Below, piece after piece: positions 1 through 8,104 of a stretch of 64,000 bases of DNA. This stretch comes from Exilispira sp964581895 (GTDB lineage Bacteria > Spirochaetota > JAAYUW01). The notes below the pieces were generated by a model. The model had not been told where the DNA came from. It saw only the letters and a list, made by a program, of their open reading frames with translations, and searched no databases. The stretch is from assembly GCA_964581895.1 (NCBI GenBank), contig CAZOPR010000001.1, forward strand, positions 186,001-250,000, in the 5' to 3' direction. How positions within the stretch are numbered: the first letter of the stretch is position 1; every line of letters begins with the position of its first letter. Made by a program: the position numbers and the translations under genes.

Positions 1-1
1 T

Positions 2-349
2 TGGGTTATAACTAAAGGAATGGAACAGTCAATTCTTTTATATCCTATAAAAATCTGGCAGCAACTACTTGAATATCTATCTCAAAAATTGTCTTATAAA
101 AATGAGGCAGATAGAACATTTCTTCGTTATTTTATTTTTCCTGCAAAAGAGGTTACAGTAGATAAACAAGGAAGATTTGTAATACCAAAAAATTTAATTG
201 ATCACGCCAAAATTGCAAAGAATGTAGTGTTTTTAGGAGCTTTGAATAAGATAGAGATATGGTCAGAAGATTACTGGGAGGGGTATATTAGTAATTCTTC
301 TGACCAACTATCTCAACTGATAAGTAGATTAGATGATTTGAATCTATGA
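2..349 (+). CDS. mraZ: MraZ, transcriptional regulator (5' end outside window)
   Basis: This is the C-terminal part of MraZ, the DNA-binding AbrB-like regulator that heads division/cell-wall clusters. The reading frame is open from base 2, so the gene begins before the window; the ATG at 20 is internal, because the residues before it (W-V-I-T-K-G) continue the MraZ fold. The second of the two MraZ half-repeats is clear, with the motif GRFVIPKNL followed by VVFLGALNKIEIW. Its place directly before rsmH is the standard order. The family normally has about 140-150 residues, so roughly 30 are missing here. In other bacteria MraZ represses its own operon. Confidence 0.9.
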   Translation, partial: WVITKGMEQSILLYPIKIWQQLLEYLSQKLSYKNEADRTFLRYFIFPAKEVTVDKQGRFVIPKNLIDHAKIAKNVVFLGALNKIEIWSEDYWEGYISNSSDQLSQLISRLDDLNL

Positions 350-573
350 CTGATTCTTATTATAATTGATTTTGTTTTTTTTTCAAGAGAAAAATTTTTG
401 GGAGGGGAAATTTTTAACTCTTGAAAAACTGGGAGGAAGCTGGGGCTCAAAGCCCCAGTAATTTTAAATAATAATTGAAATTTATTTAAATAAAAGAAAT
501 TATTTAATAGAAGAGTTATTTAATAGAAAAATATGAAATCTTATGATCTTATCCTTTAAAAAATTAAGAATTT
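350..573. other. mraZ-rsmH intergenic region with GC-rich hairpin and TGGG repeats
   Basis: This 230-base gap contains no ORF. It holds a perfect hairpin, an 8-bp stem CTGGGGCT (440-447) with loop CAA and arm AGCCCCAG (451-458). It also has three TGGGA/TGGGG words at 399-403, 430-434 and 441-445, roughly on one helical face. MraZ is known to bind TGGG-type repeats, though normally upstream of mraZ, so a role here is only inference. The hairpin is followed by an AT run (TAATTTTAAATA), not a real U-tract, so it is at best a weak terminator or attenuator. Confidence 0.4.
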
Positions 574-587
574 AGGAGGTTGATATT
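574..587 (+). promoter_or_regulatory. Shine-Dalgarno and non-canonical ATT start of rsmH
   Basis: AGGAGG lies at 574-579. The only sensible in-frame initiator behind it is ATT at 585, five bases downstream. The frame has a TAG stop at 573-575 and no ATG, GTG or TTG before 660, yet the residues from 588 on (N-Y-H-I-P-V-L) are the conserved RsmH N-terminus. Confidence 0.65.
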
Positions 588-1463
588 AATTATCATATCC
601 CTGTTTTAATAAATAAAATTTTAGATTTTATTCCCCAAGATATAGATGATGAGCATAATTTGATAGTAGATGCTTGTTTTGGAGAAGGCGGTTATACAGA
701 TATATTTTTAGAAAAATTTAAAAAATTATATGTTTTAGGAATCGAGCAGGATACTGAAATATTTAATATAGTTAAACAAAAGTATTTAAATGAAAAAAGA
801 TTATATCTTATCAATAATAATTTTATAAATATAGATGAAATCTTAAAAGAAGAATTTTTAATAAATAAGAAACTAAAATTTATTGTTTTTGATTTAGGAA
901 TCTCAATGTTTCATATAAAAGAATCAAGCAAAGGTATTAGTTTTAATAAAGATTCAAGATTGGATATGCGAATTAACAAAGATGCAAAAGAAAGTGCTTA
1001 CGATATAATAAACAATTACAGTAAAGAAGAATTAGCCAATTTATTTTATTATCTTGCTGATGAGACAATGTCGAGACAAATAGCAAACGCAATAGTAAAT
1101 TATCGTAAAAATAAAAAGATTGAAACAAATCAAGAGCTTGTCAAAATTATCCTTACTGTGAAAAAAGATAGAAAAAAGAATCCTGCAACTAAAGTTTTTC
1201 AGGCATTAAGAATCAAAGTAAACAATGAACTTGAAAATCTGCAATTTGTTCTTGAAAAATCTTTAAATTTAATAGAAAAAGGCGGAATTATTGCAGTTGT
1301 TTCCTATCATAGTGGTGAGGATAGAATAGTAAAAAATTTTATTAAAAATAATTTATTAAGTCTCAAACCAATAAATAAAAAGCCATTATTGCCAGATTAT
1401 GAAGAAATAAAAGCAAACCCAAGTGCAAGATCGGCTAAACTACGTGTATTTGTGAAGATATAG
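585..1463 (+). CDS. rsmH: 16S rRNA m4C1402 methyltransferase RsmH (MraW)
   Basis: RsmH methylates N4 of cytidine 1402 in 16S rRNA using S-adenosylmethionine. Visible landmarks are the N-terminal YHIPVLINKIL, the SAM motif DACFGEGGYT, FDLGISMFH, the D-x-R-M stretch SRLDMRI, KVFQALRIKVNNEL and the C-terminal SYHSGEDRIVK. The first canonical start, TTG at 660, would remove about 25 conserved residues and start inside the SAM-binding motif. Starting at ATT 585 gives 292 residues, near the usual 300-310. The gene follows mraZ and is 9 bases from ftsL. The family motif normally reads DLGVSSxQ, and here it is DLGISMFH, a small divergence. Identity is secure; the start is inferred. Confidence 0.93.
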   Translation: MNYHIPVLINKILDFIPQDIDDEHNLIVDACFGEGGYTDIFLEKFKKLYVLGIEQDTEIFNIVKQKYLNEKRLYLINNNFINIDEILKEEFLINKKLKFIVFDLGISMFHIKESSKGISFNKDSRLDMRINKDAKESAYDIINNYSKEELANLFYYLADETMSRQIANAIVNYRKNKKIETNQELVKIILTVKKDRKKNPATKVFQALRIKVNNELENLQFVLEKSLNLIEKGGIIAVVSYHSGEDRIVKNFIKNNLLSLKPINKKPLLPDYEEIKANPSARSAKLRVFVKI

Positions 1464-1472
1464 GATATTTTT

Positions 1473-1751
1473 ATGAGAACGAATTTTTTCCTGATATTAT
1501 TAATTATCCTTATAATTCTTGTAATTTCAATAATATACTTAAAAATAGCTCAAAAAGAAAAAAAATTGGATAGTGAAATTGAAAGTGAAAAAAAATTAAA
1601 TCATAACTTAAAAATTTTACTAAAATCAAAGTTGTCCATATTTAACTTATCTAAAAGCGTTGAAAATGAGAATTTAAGACCTTTGAATGAAGATGACTTG
1701 ATAATTATCCAAAAAGAAGATAATAAACCTAAAGAAGATAAAAATGAATAA
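1473..1751 (+). CDS. ftsL: FtsL-like division protein
   Basis: A 92-residue bitopic membrane protein: a short N-terminal tail, one strongly hydrophobic segment at about residues 5-24, then a charged helix likely to form a coiled coil (KEKKLDSEIESEKK) and a short acidic tail. This architecture, size and position between rsmH and murE match FtsL, which binds FtsB/DivIC and FtsQ in the divisome. FtsL sequences diverge too much for a motif call, so the assignment rests on context and topology. The 3' end overlaps murE by 8 bases, suggesting translational coupling. The expected ftsI gene is missing after it. Confidence 0.7.
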   Translation: MRTNFFLILLIILIILVISIIYLKIAQKEKKLDSEIESEKKLNHNLKILLKSKLSIFNLSKSVENENLRPLNEDDLIIIQKEDNKPKEDKNE

Positions 1752-3456
1752 ATTTTACTTAAATGATTTAATAGGATTTTTAAAAAACAATAATATCGAT
1801 TTTGAAATATTTGATCCATTAAAAGTTTTAGAAAAGATTATTGTTAAAAATATTTTTACTGACACAAGAGAAGTTTCAAAAGAGACTGAAAAAGAAAAAC
1901 TTAAAGAAAAAAAAATTATTGAAAATAGTTTTGAAGAAATTCTTTTAAAAAAAAATCAATCTATAGAAAATTATAGTAATATTTTCATAGCAATAAAAGG
2001 CGAAAAATTTGATAGTCACCTTAAGATAAGAGAGATTGCTCAAAAATGTAAAGTAATATTTATAGAAAATACAGATTTTTTATTAAAAGATGAAGATTTA
2101 AATTCATTTTGCTTATCTCATAAAGTTGTTGCAATAAAATCAGAAAATAGTCGTTTGATGATGGCATATATTTATAAATATAAATATGATTTGATTGATG
2201 AGAAACTTAAAATATTTGCTGTTACCGGAACTGATGGAAAAACCTCTATGGTAACAATACTTCATATACTTTTTTCAGGTTTACTTGGTTTATCAGCTTC
2301 AATAGGAACTTTAGGGGTAAACTTAAATGGAATAAAATATAATTTTAATCAGACAACTCCTACAACCCCAGAAATAAAAGATATCTATTATATGTTTAAA
2401 AATCTATACGAAAAAGACGTTAGATTTATCTTTATGGAAGCGACATCTATCGCAAGTGTTCAAAAAAGACTTGCGAGCATTTCTTTTGATAATCTTTCTT
2501 TTACAACAATGACAAGTGATCATCTTGATTTTCATAAAACATTGGAAAATTATTATGATGCAAAAATCGCATTTATAAGACAACTTGCCAATTCTAAAAA
2601 GAGTATAAAGACATTAATTTATAATCTTGATGATTCAAATTCAAATCTTATAAAAAAAGAGCTAAAAAAACTTGATAACATTATAAGTTTTAATTATGGA
2701 TATGATAAAGATTCTGATTTTCGTATCGTTGAGACAAAATATATTAATAGATTATTAAACATAAAAATTGAAATTTCTAAGAAGGTATTGAGTCTTTATA
2801 ATTTACCAGAAGATAAAAAAATCATTGAAATAGATACAAATCTTATAGGGAAAGTGAATTCTTACAATATAGTTCATAGCATAGCTCAGATTTTTAATTA
2901 TCTAATAGTTCATCAAAAAAAGGACTCTAAAAAATTTTTCAGTTATATAGAAAAAGCAAAAAAGATTTTTTTAAGATTATCAATTCCTGGAAGAATGGAA
3001 AGAATTGAATATAATAATAATGATATTTTTATTGACTATGCACATACTGCTGATTCTTTACAAAATGCGATTTTGACATTGAAAGATGCGGGATATAAAA
3101 AAATAATAACAATAATGGGTTGTGGGGGTGATAGAGATAAGACAAAAAGACCAGCTATGGGAAAAATTGCCACTGAATTTTCCGACTTTGTAATTGTAAC
3201 TTCAGATAATCCAAGGAATGAAGAACCTGATCAAATTATTAAAGATATACTTACTGGAATAAGTAAAGAAAATTATGTTGTAGAAATAGATAGATATAAA
3301 GCAATTGAAAAAGGTATAGATTTAATAAGCAAAATAAATAATAATGCATTATTAATTGCAGGTAAAGGACATGAAGATTATCAGGAAATTAAAGGGGTAA
3401 AATATCATTTTTCAGATAAAGAGGTTGTAGAAAATTTAATCAAAAAGGCTATATAA
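1744..3456 (+). CDS. murE: UDP-N-acetylmuramoyl-tripeptide synthetase MurE
   Basis: MurE is a cytoplasmic ATP-dependent ligase that adds the third stem-peptide residue to UDP-MurNAc-L-Ala-D-Glu. The P-loop GTDGKTS lies at about residues 162-168, followed by the UDP-MurNAc motif TTPTTPE, the likely carbamoylated lysine in YYDAKIAF, and FIDYAHTADSL. The specificity motif DNPRNE points to meso-diaminopimelate rather than lysine, by family precedent. At 570 residues it is longer than the usual ~490; much of the excess is a charged, low-complexity insertion at about residues 46-78, between DTREVS and IFIAIKGE. The gene overlaps ftsL by 8 bases. Confidence in the enzyme is high; substrate choice is inferred. 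Confidence 0.93.
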   Translation: MNKFYLNDLIGFLKNNNIDFEIFDPLKVLEKIIVKNIFTDTREVSKETEKEKLKEKKIIENSFEEILLKKNQSIENYSNIFIAIKGEKFDSHLKIREIAQKCKVIFIENTDFLLKDEDLNSFCLSHKVVAIKSENSRLMMAYIYKYKYDLIDEKLKIFAVTGTDGKTSMVTILHILFSGLLGLSASIGTLGVNLNGIKYNFNQTTPTTPEIKDIYYMFKNLYEKDVRFIFMEATSIASVQKRLASISFDNLSFTTMTSDHLDFHKTLENYYDAKIAFIRQLANSKKSIKTLIYNLDDSNSNLIKKELKKLDNIISFNYGYDKDSDFRIVETKYINRLLNIKIEISKKVLSLYNLPEDKKIIEIDTNLIGKVNSYNIVHSIAQIFNYLIVHQKKDSKKFFSYIEKAKKIFLRLSIPGRMERIEYNNNDIFIDYAHTADSLQNAILTLKDAGYKKIITIMGCGGDRDKTKRPAMGKIATEFSDFVIVTSDNPRNEEPDQIIKDILTGISKENYVVEIDRYKAIEKGIDLISKINNNALLIAGKGHEDYQEIKGVKYHFSDKEVVENLIKKAI

Positions 3457-3472
3457 GATGTTTTTATTAATG

Positions 3473-3512
3473 TCAAAAAATAGATATTATTTTCAAAAAA
3501 TAGATATTATTT
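3473..3512. repeat. 20-bp tandem direct repeat, two copies
   Basis: The unit TCAAAAAATAGATATTATTT occurs twice head to tail (3473-3492 and 3493-3512) in the short gap between murE and ftsW, ending 12 bases before the ftsW start. It may be a recent slippage duplication of spacer, or part of a promoter region (TAGATATTAT resembles a -10 area). No function is evident. Confidence 0.85.
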
Positions 3513-3524
3513 TATAGATAAAGT

Positions 3525-4640
3525 ATGAAAAAAAATTTTGATTTTTATATTTTACTATCTGTTCTTTGCTTATTGTTAATAGGAACCTTAAATATTTTTT
3601 CACAAACACAGATTCAATATAAAGATTATCCTATAAGAAAACAAATCTTTATAAAACATCTGATTTTAATATTAATATCAATTATTTCGGGAGTAATATT
3701 TTATTTTTTAAATTTAGAAAAAATTATAAAATCATACTTCATCCCTATTTCTATAATAATGCTTATTTTATTATTGATACCAATTATCTTTAAAAAATCA
3801 GTTGAAATAAATGGATCATACAGGTGGATAACTTTTAAGTATTTTTCGATTCAGCCTTCAGAGATAAGTAAACTATATCTAATTTTGACTTTTTCTTACT
3901 GGTTTTCAAAGAAAAAAGATTCTCAATATTCTTTTAAAAATGATTTACTTTTCCCACTTATAATAGCTACTATAATTTTATTTCTTATTTTTATTCAAAA
4001 AGATCTTTCAACTTCATTTTTAATAGGAATATTTTTGATATTTACATTTATGATAATAGGAGTTCCAACTGCTAATATTATTTATTTTTTATTTCTTACC
4101 TTATCTATTTTTATCATTTTAATATTTTCAGAGCAGTATAGAATTAATAGGATTATTGCATTTTTAATTCCTAAGGCGAATGCTGGTAGTCTATCTTTTC
4201 AAAATTATCAGGCATTAAGATTTATCGGGCTAGGGGGACTTACTGGCAGAGGTTTGGGCTGGACAATGAGTAATGGAGAATATTTACCACTTTCATATTC
4301 TGATTTTGCTTTTGCAAGTATTGTTTGTGAATTTGGAATTATCGGTGGGATATTTATATTGTTTTGCTATATAATTATACTGATAAGAGGATATATAATT
4401 TGCCATGATACATCCAATCAATTTGATTTTTTATTTGCAAGCTTTTCAGTTTCAATGCTTTTAATTCAAGTCATTATTAATGTATCTGTAGCATTGAATT
4501 TAATTCCTCCTACTGGAGTGACTCTCCCCTTTGTTTCCTATGGAGGTTCTTCTTTAATTGTTTCTATGATTATGATATTTGTCTTATTAAAAATAAGAGT
4601 TAAAACAAAAGCAAGATTTGAAACTTATGATTCAGATTAA
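3525..4640 (+). CDS. ftsW: SEDS-family peptidoglycan glycosyltransferase FtsW
   Basis: A polytopic membrane protein of 371 residues with about ten hydrophobic segments. SEDS landmarks are visible: the GSYRWI loop, FSIQPSEISKL near residue 110, the ALRFIGLGGLTGRGLGW loop, LSYSDFAFASIVCEFG, and the C-terminal NLIPPTGVTLPFVSYGGSS signature. SEDS proteins polymerise lipid II glycan chains with a partner class B penicillin-binding protein. Position in the dcw cluster argues for FtsW over RodA. No partner ftsI lies nearby. There is no strong Shine-Dalgarno ahead of the ATG; a 20-bp repeat precedes it. Confidence 0.9.
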   Translation: MKKNFDFYILLSVLCLLLIGTLNIFSQTQIQYKDYPIRKQIFIKHLILILISIISGVIFYFLNLEKIIKSYFIPISIIMLILLLIPIIFKKSVEINGSYRWITFKYFSIQPSEISKLYLILTFSYWFSKKKDSQYSFKNDLLFPLIIATIILFLIFIQKDLSTSFLIGIFLIFTFMIIGVPTANIIYFLFLTLSIFIILIFSEQYRINRIIAFLIPKANAGSLSFQNYQALRFIGLGGLTGRGLGWTMSNGEYLPLSYSDFAFASIVCEFGIIGGIFILFCYIIILIRGYIICHDTSNQFDFLFASFSVSMLLIQVIINVSVALNLIPPTGVTLPFVSYGGSSLIVSMIMIFVLLKIRVKTKARFETYDSD

Positions 4641-4743
4641 ATTGCAAAATTGCAAAATTATTAAAAATTTGATAATATTTAATTTAATGAATGATAAATT
4701 TATAGACAATTAAATTTAAATAATATTAAGGGTTTTTAAAAAG

Positions 4744-5493
4744 ATGAAATTTGATGCAATGGATAAATTTAATTTAAGAAATGATAGAAACGAAAGATCA
4801 AGATTATTATTTTTATTGATTTTAATATTGATTTTTACTGTTGTTTTTATTTTTATTATATATTTAAATTCAATAAAATTATCTCAAATAGATTTAGGAT
4901 TTTCTGGTTTATCTACTGATTTTAAGCAAGATTTTTATAATATAATAAAAGATAAAACTATTCTGCAGAGTCTATTACCAAATTTTGAAAACAGAATTGA
5001 ACGATTGTATTATATTGATAAGGTAAAGGTTCATTATACTTCAATAAAAAAAGTCAATTTTTTAGTTTCTGAAAAAAAACCTTACTGTATAGTTTATGAT
5101 AGGGGAAAAGGAATTTTTTATCAGATTACTAAAGATTTTATAGTTTTAAGAAAAGTCTTCGATAGTACAATTTTGAATTACTATATAGTTTCTATGGAAT
5201 TTGACAAAATATTCAATAAAGGCGAAAAAATAGAATTTCCAGATAATAAAATAGATTTATATAATGAAGATTATCAATTATCCGAAATTATTGTAGACAA
5301 AGGAGATATTTTTGGTATTCCAGTTAGATATAAAAATATTATATTGTTCGGTTCATTTGTTGATAAAACTAAACTGAAAAACTTAAGGCTATTATTCTCT
5401 TTTATGAGGGATAAACAGGAAGACACAAGATTTAGCAGGATAAGATATATTGATTTTACTTATTCTGATATAGCAAGAATTATTCTTGAATAG
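4744..5493 (+). CDS. ftsQ: FtsQ/DivIB-type division protein
   Basis: A 249-residue bitopic protein: a basic N-terminus, one membrane segment at about residues 22-45, then an extracytoplasmic region beginning with a likely POTRA domain (about 48-115, with IDKVKVHYTSIKKVNFLVSEKKP) and a C-terminal beta-rich part. FtsQ/DivIB links early and late division proteins through FtsL and FtsB. The call rests on topology, the POTRA-like pattern and the position directly before ftsA. A second in-frame ATG five codons downstream (4759) is an alternative start; neither has a strong Shine-Dalgarno. The gap to ftsA is 11 bases. Confidence 0.8.
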   Translation: MKFDAMDKFNLRNDRNERSRLLFLLILILIFTVVFIFIIYLNSIKLSQIDLGFSGLSTDFKQDFYNIIKDKTILQSLLPNFENRIERLYYIDKVKVHYTSIKKVNFLVSEKKPYCIVYDRGKGIFYQITKDFIVLRKVFDSTILNYYIVSMEFDKIFNKGEKIEFPDNKIDLYNEDYQLSEIIVDKGDIFGIPVRYKNIILFGSFVDKTKLKNLRLLFSFMRDKQEDTRFSRIRYIDFTYSDIARIILE

Positions 5494-5504
5494 GAGAAAT
5501 TTGA

Positions 5505-6716
5505 TTGAAAAGTGGAATTCTGGCTGCATGTGATATTGGCTCTTCTAAAGTTTGCTGTGGTATTGCTAGGGTAGATGAAAATCAAGAGTTTTCATTGATT
5601 GGATTTGGGCAAACAGCTTCCAAAGGGATTAGAAAAGGCGTTGTTTCTAATATTGAAGCTGTTACAAAAAATATCATTGAAGCTATAACTGAAGCTGAAG
5701 TAATGGCAGGGGAAACAGTATCCTCCTTGACTATAAATATAAGTGGGGATCATATAAGTTCTTCAAACTCCACAGGGGTTGTTGCTGTCTCTGGTAAAAA
5801 TAGAGAAATTACAGTAGAAGATGTAAAAAGGGTAATTAATGCTGCTAGAACTGTAGTTATACCTAAGGGAAGAGAGATGATACATGTACTTGAACAGCAT
5901 TATACTGTTGATGATCAGGTTGATATCAAAGATCCTGTCGGTATGACTGGAGTTAGATTGGAAACTTCCGTGCATTTAGTTACTGGTTCGATGATGCTTC
6001 TATTAAACTTAAAAAACGCAATATTAAGATCTGGTTATAGTTTTCAGGATATTATTATTTCATCGCTTGCTTCTGCTGCCGCGTGCATTTCTGAAGATGA
6101 AAAAGAACTTGGCGTTATACTTATAGATATAGGTTCAGAAACGACAGATCTAATCTGTTATTACAACAATGCAGTTATATATTCAGCTGTTATTCCTATT
6201 GGTAGCTCTAATATAACAAAAGATATTGCTATTATGCTTAAAATACCTATAAAAGAAGCTGAAAATTTAAAGATAAATAGTGGTTATGCATATTCTGAAG
6301 ATGTTGATAATGAGGAAAAGATAGAAATTCCTGCAATTGGTGCAAATCCTTCGAAATTAGAATCAAAAAAATTTTTATCTGAGGTGATTGAAGCAAGAGT
6401 AAAAGAGATATTAGAGCAAGTAAATTTTTATATAAATAAGGGAGATTTAAGGAAAAAAATTCCATCGGGAATAGTTTTAACTGGAGGAGGTTCAAAACTT
6501 CAAGGAATCGAAAGACTTTGCTATGAATATCTTAAAATTCCAGTTAGAATTGGATTCCCTTATGGTTTTAGTTCTGTAAATAACAATATATTTTCGCCAG
6601 AGTACTCTGTTTTAGTTGGGCTTTTACTTCTAAGCCTTGAAGATACTAAACTTGAAGTTAAAGAAAAAGATAAAAAAGGTTTTTTTGAAAAATTTAAATC
6701 TTTTTTTTCAAAATAG
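5505..6716 (+). CDS. ftsA: Cell division protein FtsA
   Basis: FtsA is the actin-like ATPase that tethers FtsZ to the membrane. Visible features are the phosphate-1 motif ACDIGSSKVCCGIA, the SHS2/1C region with ISGDHISSSNSTGVV, the phosphate-2 motif IDIGSETTDLICY, the adenosine motif IVLTGGGSKLQGI, and a C-terminal amphipathic helix KGFFEKFKSFFSK that serves as the membrane anchor. The TTG start at 5505 is chosen because AGGAG precedes it with proper spacing and no upstream start fits. It sits between ftsQ and ftsZ; a 170-base gap before ftsZ suggests ftsZ has extra transcriptional input. Confidence 0.96.
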   Translation: MKSGILAACDIGSSKVCCGIARVDENQEFSLIGFGQTASKGIRKGVVSNIEAVTKNIIEAITEAEVMAGETVSSLTINISGDHISSSNSTGVVAVSGKNREITVEDVKRVINAARTVVIPKGREMIHVLEQHYTVDDQVDIKDPVGMTGVRLETSVHLVTGSMMLLLNLKNAILRSGYSFQDIIISSLASAAACISEDEKELGVILIDIGSETTDLICYYNNAVIYSAVIPIGSSNITKDIAIMLKIPIKEAENLKINSGYAYSEDVDNEEKIEIPAIGANPSKLESKKFLSEVIEARVKEILEQVNFYINKGDLRKKIPSGIVLTGGGSKLQGIERLCYEYLKIPVRIGFPYGFSSVNNNIFSPEYSVLVGLLLLSLEDTKLEVKEKDKKGFFEKFKSFFSK

Positions 6717-6852
6717 TTGAAAATTATTTGAAATTTTTTAAATAGATTTTATAATTTATAAAGATGCCAAATTAAGTATATAAATTATATAAAATATTAT
6801 TTTTTGATATAATTATTTTATCTTTAGTTTTTTCCATTTTTAAAAAGTAAAA

Positions 6853-6872
6853 ATGGTGGCGGGAAACACCAT
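6853..6872 (+). promoter_or_regulatory. Small hairpin directly upstream of the ftsZ ribosome-binding site
   Basis: ATGGTG (6853-6858) and CACCAT (6867-6872) form a 6-bp stem with an 8-base loop, ending 4 bases before the G-rich Shine-Dalgarno (GGGGAGGGGGAG, 6875-6886) of ftsZ. It could affect ftsZ translation or mRNA stability; that is inference, and a stem this short can arise by chance. Confidence 0.3.
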
Positions 6873-6886
6873 ATGGGGAGGGGGAG

Positions 6887-8104
6887 ATGGATTTTTCGAT
6901 CAGAGTTACTGAAAGTGAAGATAACTCTTTACCAATTCCTAAAATTGTAGTTGTTGGTGTTGGTGGTGGTGGACAAAATGCTGTCAATCATATGATTGAT
7001 TCTGAAATCAATGATGTTGAATTCATATGTATTAATACAGATAAACAAGCTTTAGTAAGTTCTAAAGCAAAGATAAAAATTCAAATAGGTTCAAAAATCA
7101 CAAAAGGTCTTGGTGCTGGTGCTAATCCTCAAATTGGTGAAAAAGCTGCCGAAGAAGATCAAGCAAAGATTAGAGAAGCGTTAAAAGATGCTGACCTTGT
7201 TTTTATAACAGCAGGAATGGGTGGTGGTACAGGTACAGGTGCTGCACCTGTCATTGCAAGAATAACAAGAGATATTGGCGCTTTATCTATCGCTGTGGTT
7301 ACCAAACCTTTCAGTTTTGAAGGTAAAGCAAAGATAGCAAGGGCTGAGGAAGGTATTAAAAGGTTAAGACAATTTGTAGATACCTTAATAGTAATTCCTA
7401 ACGATAGACTTACACAGGTAGCAAAAACATCAATTTCATTATTTACTGCATTTTCAATGGCTGATGATATATTAAGACATAGTGTTCAGGGTCTTGCTGA
7501 TTTGCTTACGAAAAATGGTTTTATAAATGTCGATTTTCAAGATGTAAAAACAATTTTGAAAAATCAAGGCTATGCTTTACTTGGCATAGGAGAGGGAACA
7601 GGGGAGAATAGAGTACTCGAAGCAGTTAACAAGGCTATTTCAAATAATTTAATCGAAAATGTGGCAATAGATGGAGCAAAATATGCTATAGTTAATGTTG
7701 AATGCGGAAGTGACTTCCAGATGAATGAGTATGACCTTATAATGAAGACTGTATCTGAAAAGATGGATAAAGACAGTATGGTAATTTTGGGAATTATTAA
7801 AAATGAATCATTTAAGGATCAAGAAAAAATAAGAGTCACTATAATTGCTACTGGTTTTTCATTGAAAGATGAGCAAGTTATTGAAAAAGAAATAACAGGC
7901 GAAGTCAATATTTTAGGCGATAAAGAAGAAGAAATGCAGCAATTAAAAGAGGATAGTAAAACTGAAATAAAAGTAGCAAATGGCGCGACTGAAAGAATCA
8001 TTGCTTTTGATACTTATGAAGCTTTAAAAAAACAGATATTTGGTGAGAATGCTGAAATTCCAGCTTTCTTAAAACAAAAAAGATTTTCTGAAAAAAATGA
8101 TTAG
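6887..8104 (+). CDS. ftsZ: Cell division protein FtsZ
   Basis: FtsZ is the tubulin-like GTPase that forms the cytokinetic ring. The nucleotide-binding VVGVGGGGQNAVN (about 22-34), the tubulin signature GGGTGTGA (112-119), the synergy loop NVDFQDVKT, and the C-terminal conserved peptide IPAFLKQKR, used to bind FtsA, are all present. At 405 residues its length is normal. A very strong G-rich Shine-Dalgarno precedes the ATG. The last 8 bases overlap the downstream radical-SAM gene. The gene ends with TAG, which shows TAG is a functional stop in this genome. Confidence 0.98.
   Translation: MDFSIRVTESEDNSLPIPKIVVVGVGGGGQNAVNHMIDSEINDVEFICINTDKQALVSSKAKIKIQIGSKITKGLGAGANPQIGEKAAEEDQAKIREALKDADLVFITAGMGGGTGTGAAPVIARITRDIGALSIAVVTKPFSFEGKAKIARAEEGIKRLRQFVDTLIVIPNDRLTQVAKTSISLFTAFSMADDILRHSVQGLADLLTKNGFINVDFQDVKTILKNQGYALLGIGEGTGENRVLEAVNKAISNNLIENVAIDGAKYAIVNVECGSDFQMNEYDLIMKTVSEKMDKDSMVILGIIKNESFKDQEKIRVTIIATGFSLKDEQVIEKEITGEVNILGDKEEEMQQLKEDSKTEIKVANGATERIIAFDTYEALKKQIFGENAEIPAFLKQKRFSEKND

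Noticed and set aside
440..458. Strong terminator after mraZ
   Set aside because: The hairpin lacks a U-tract and would cut off the essential downstream genes.
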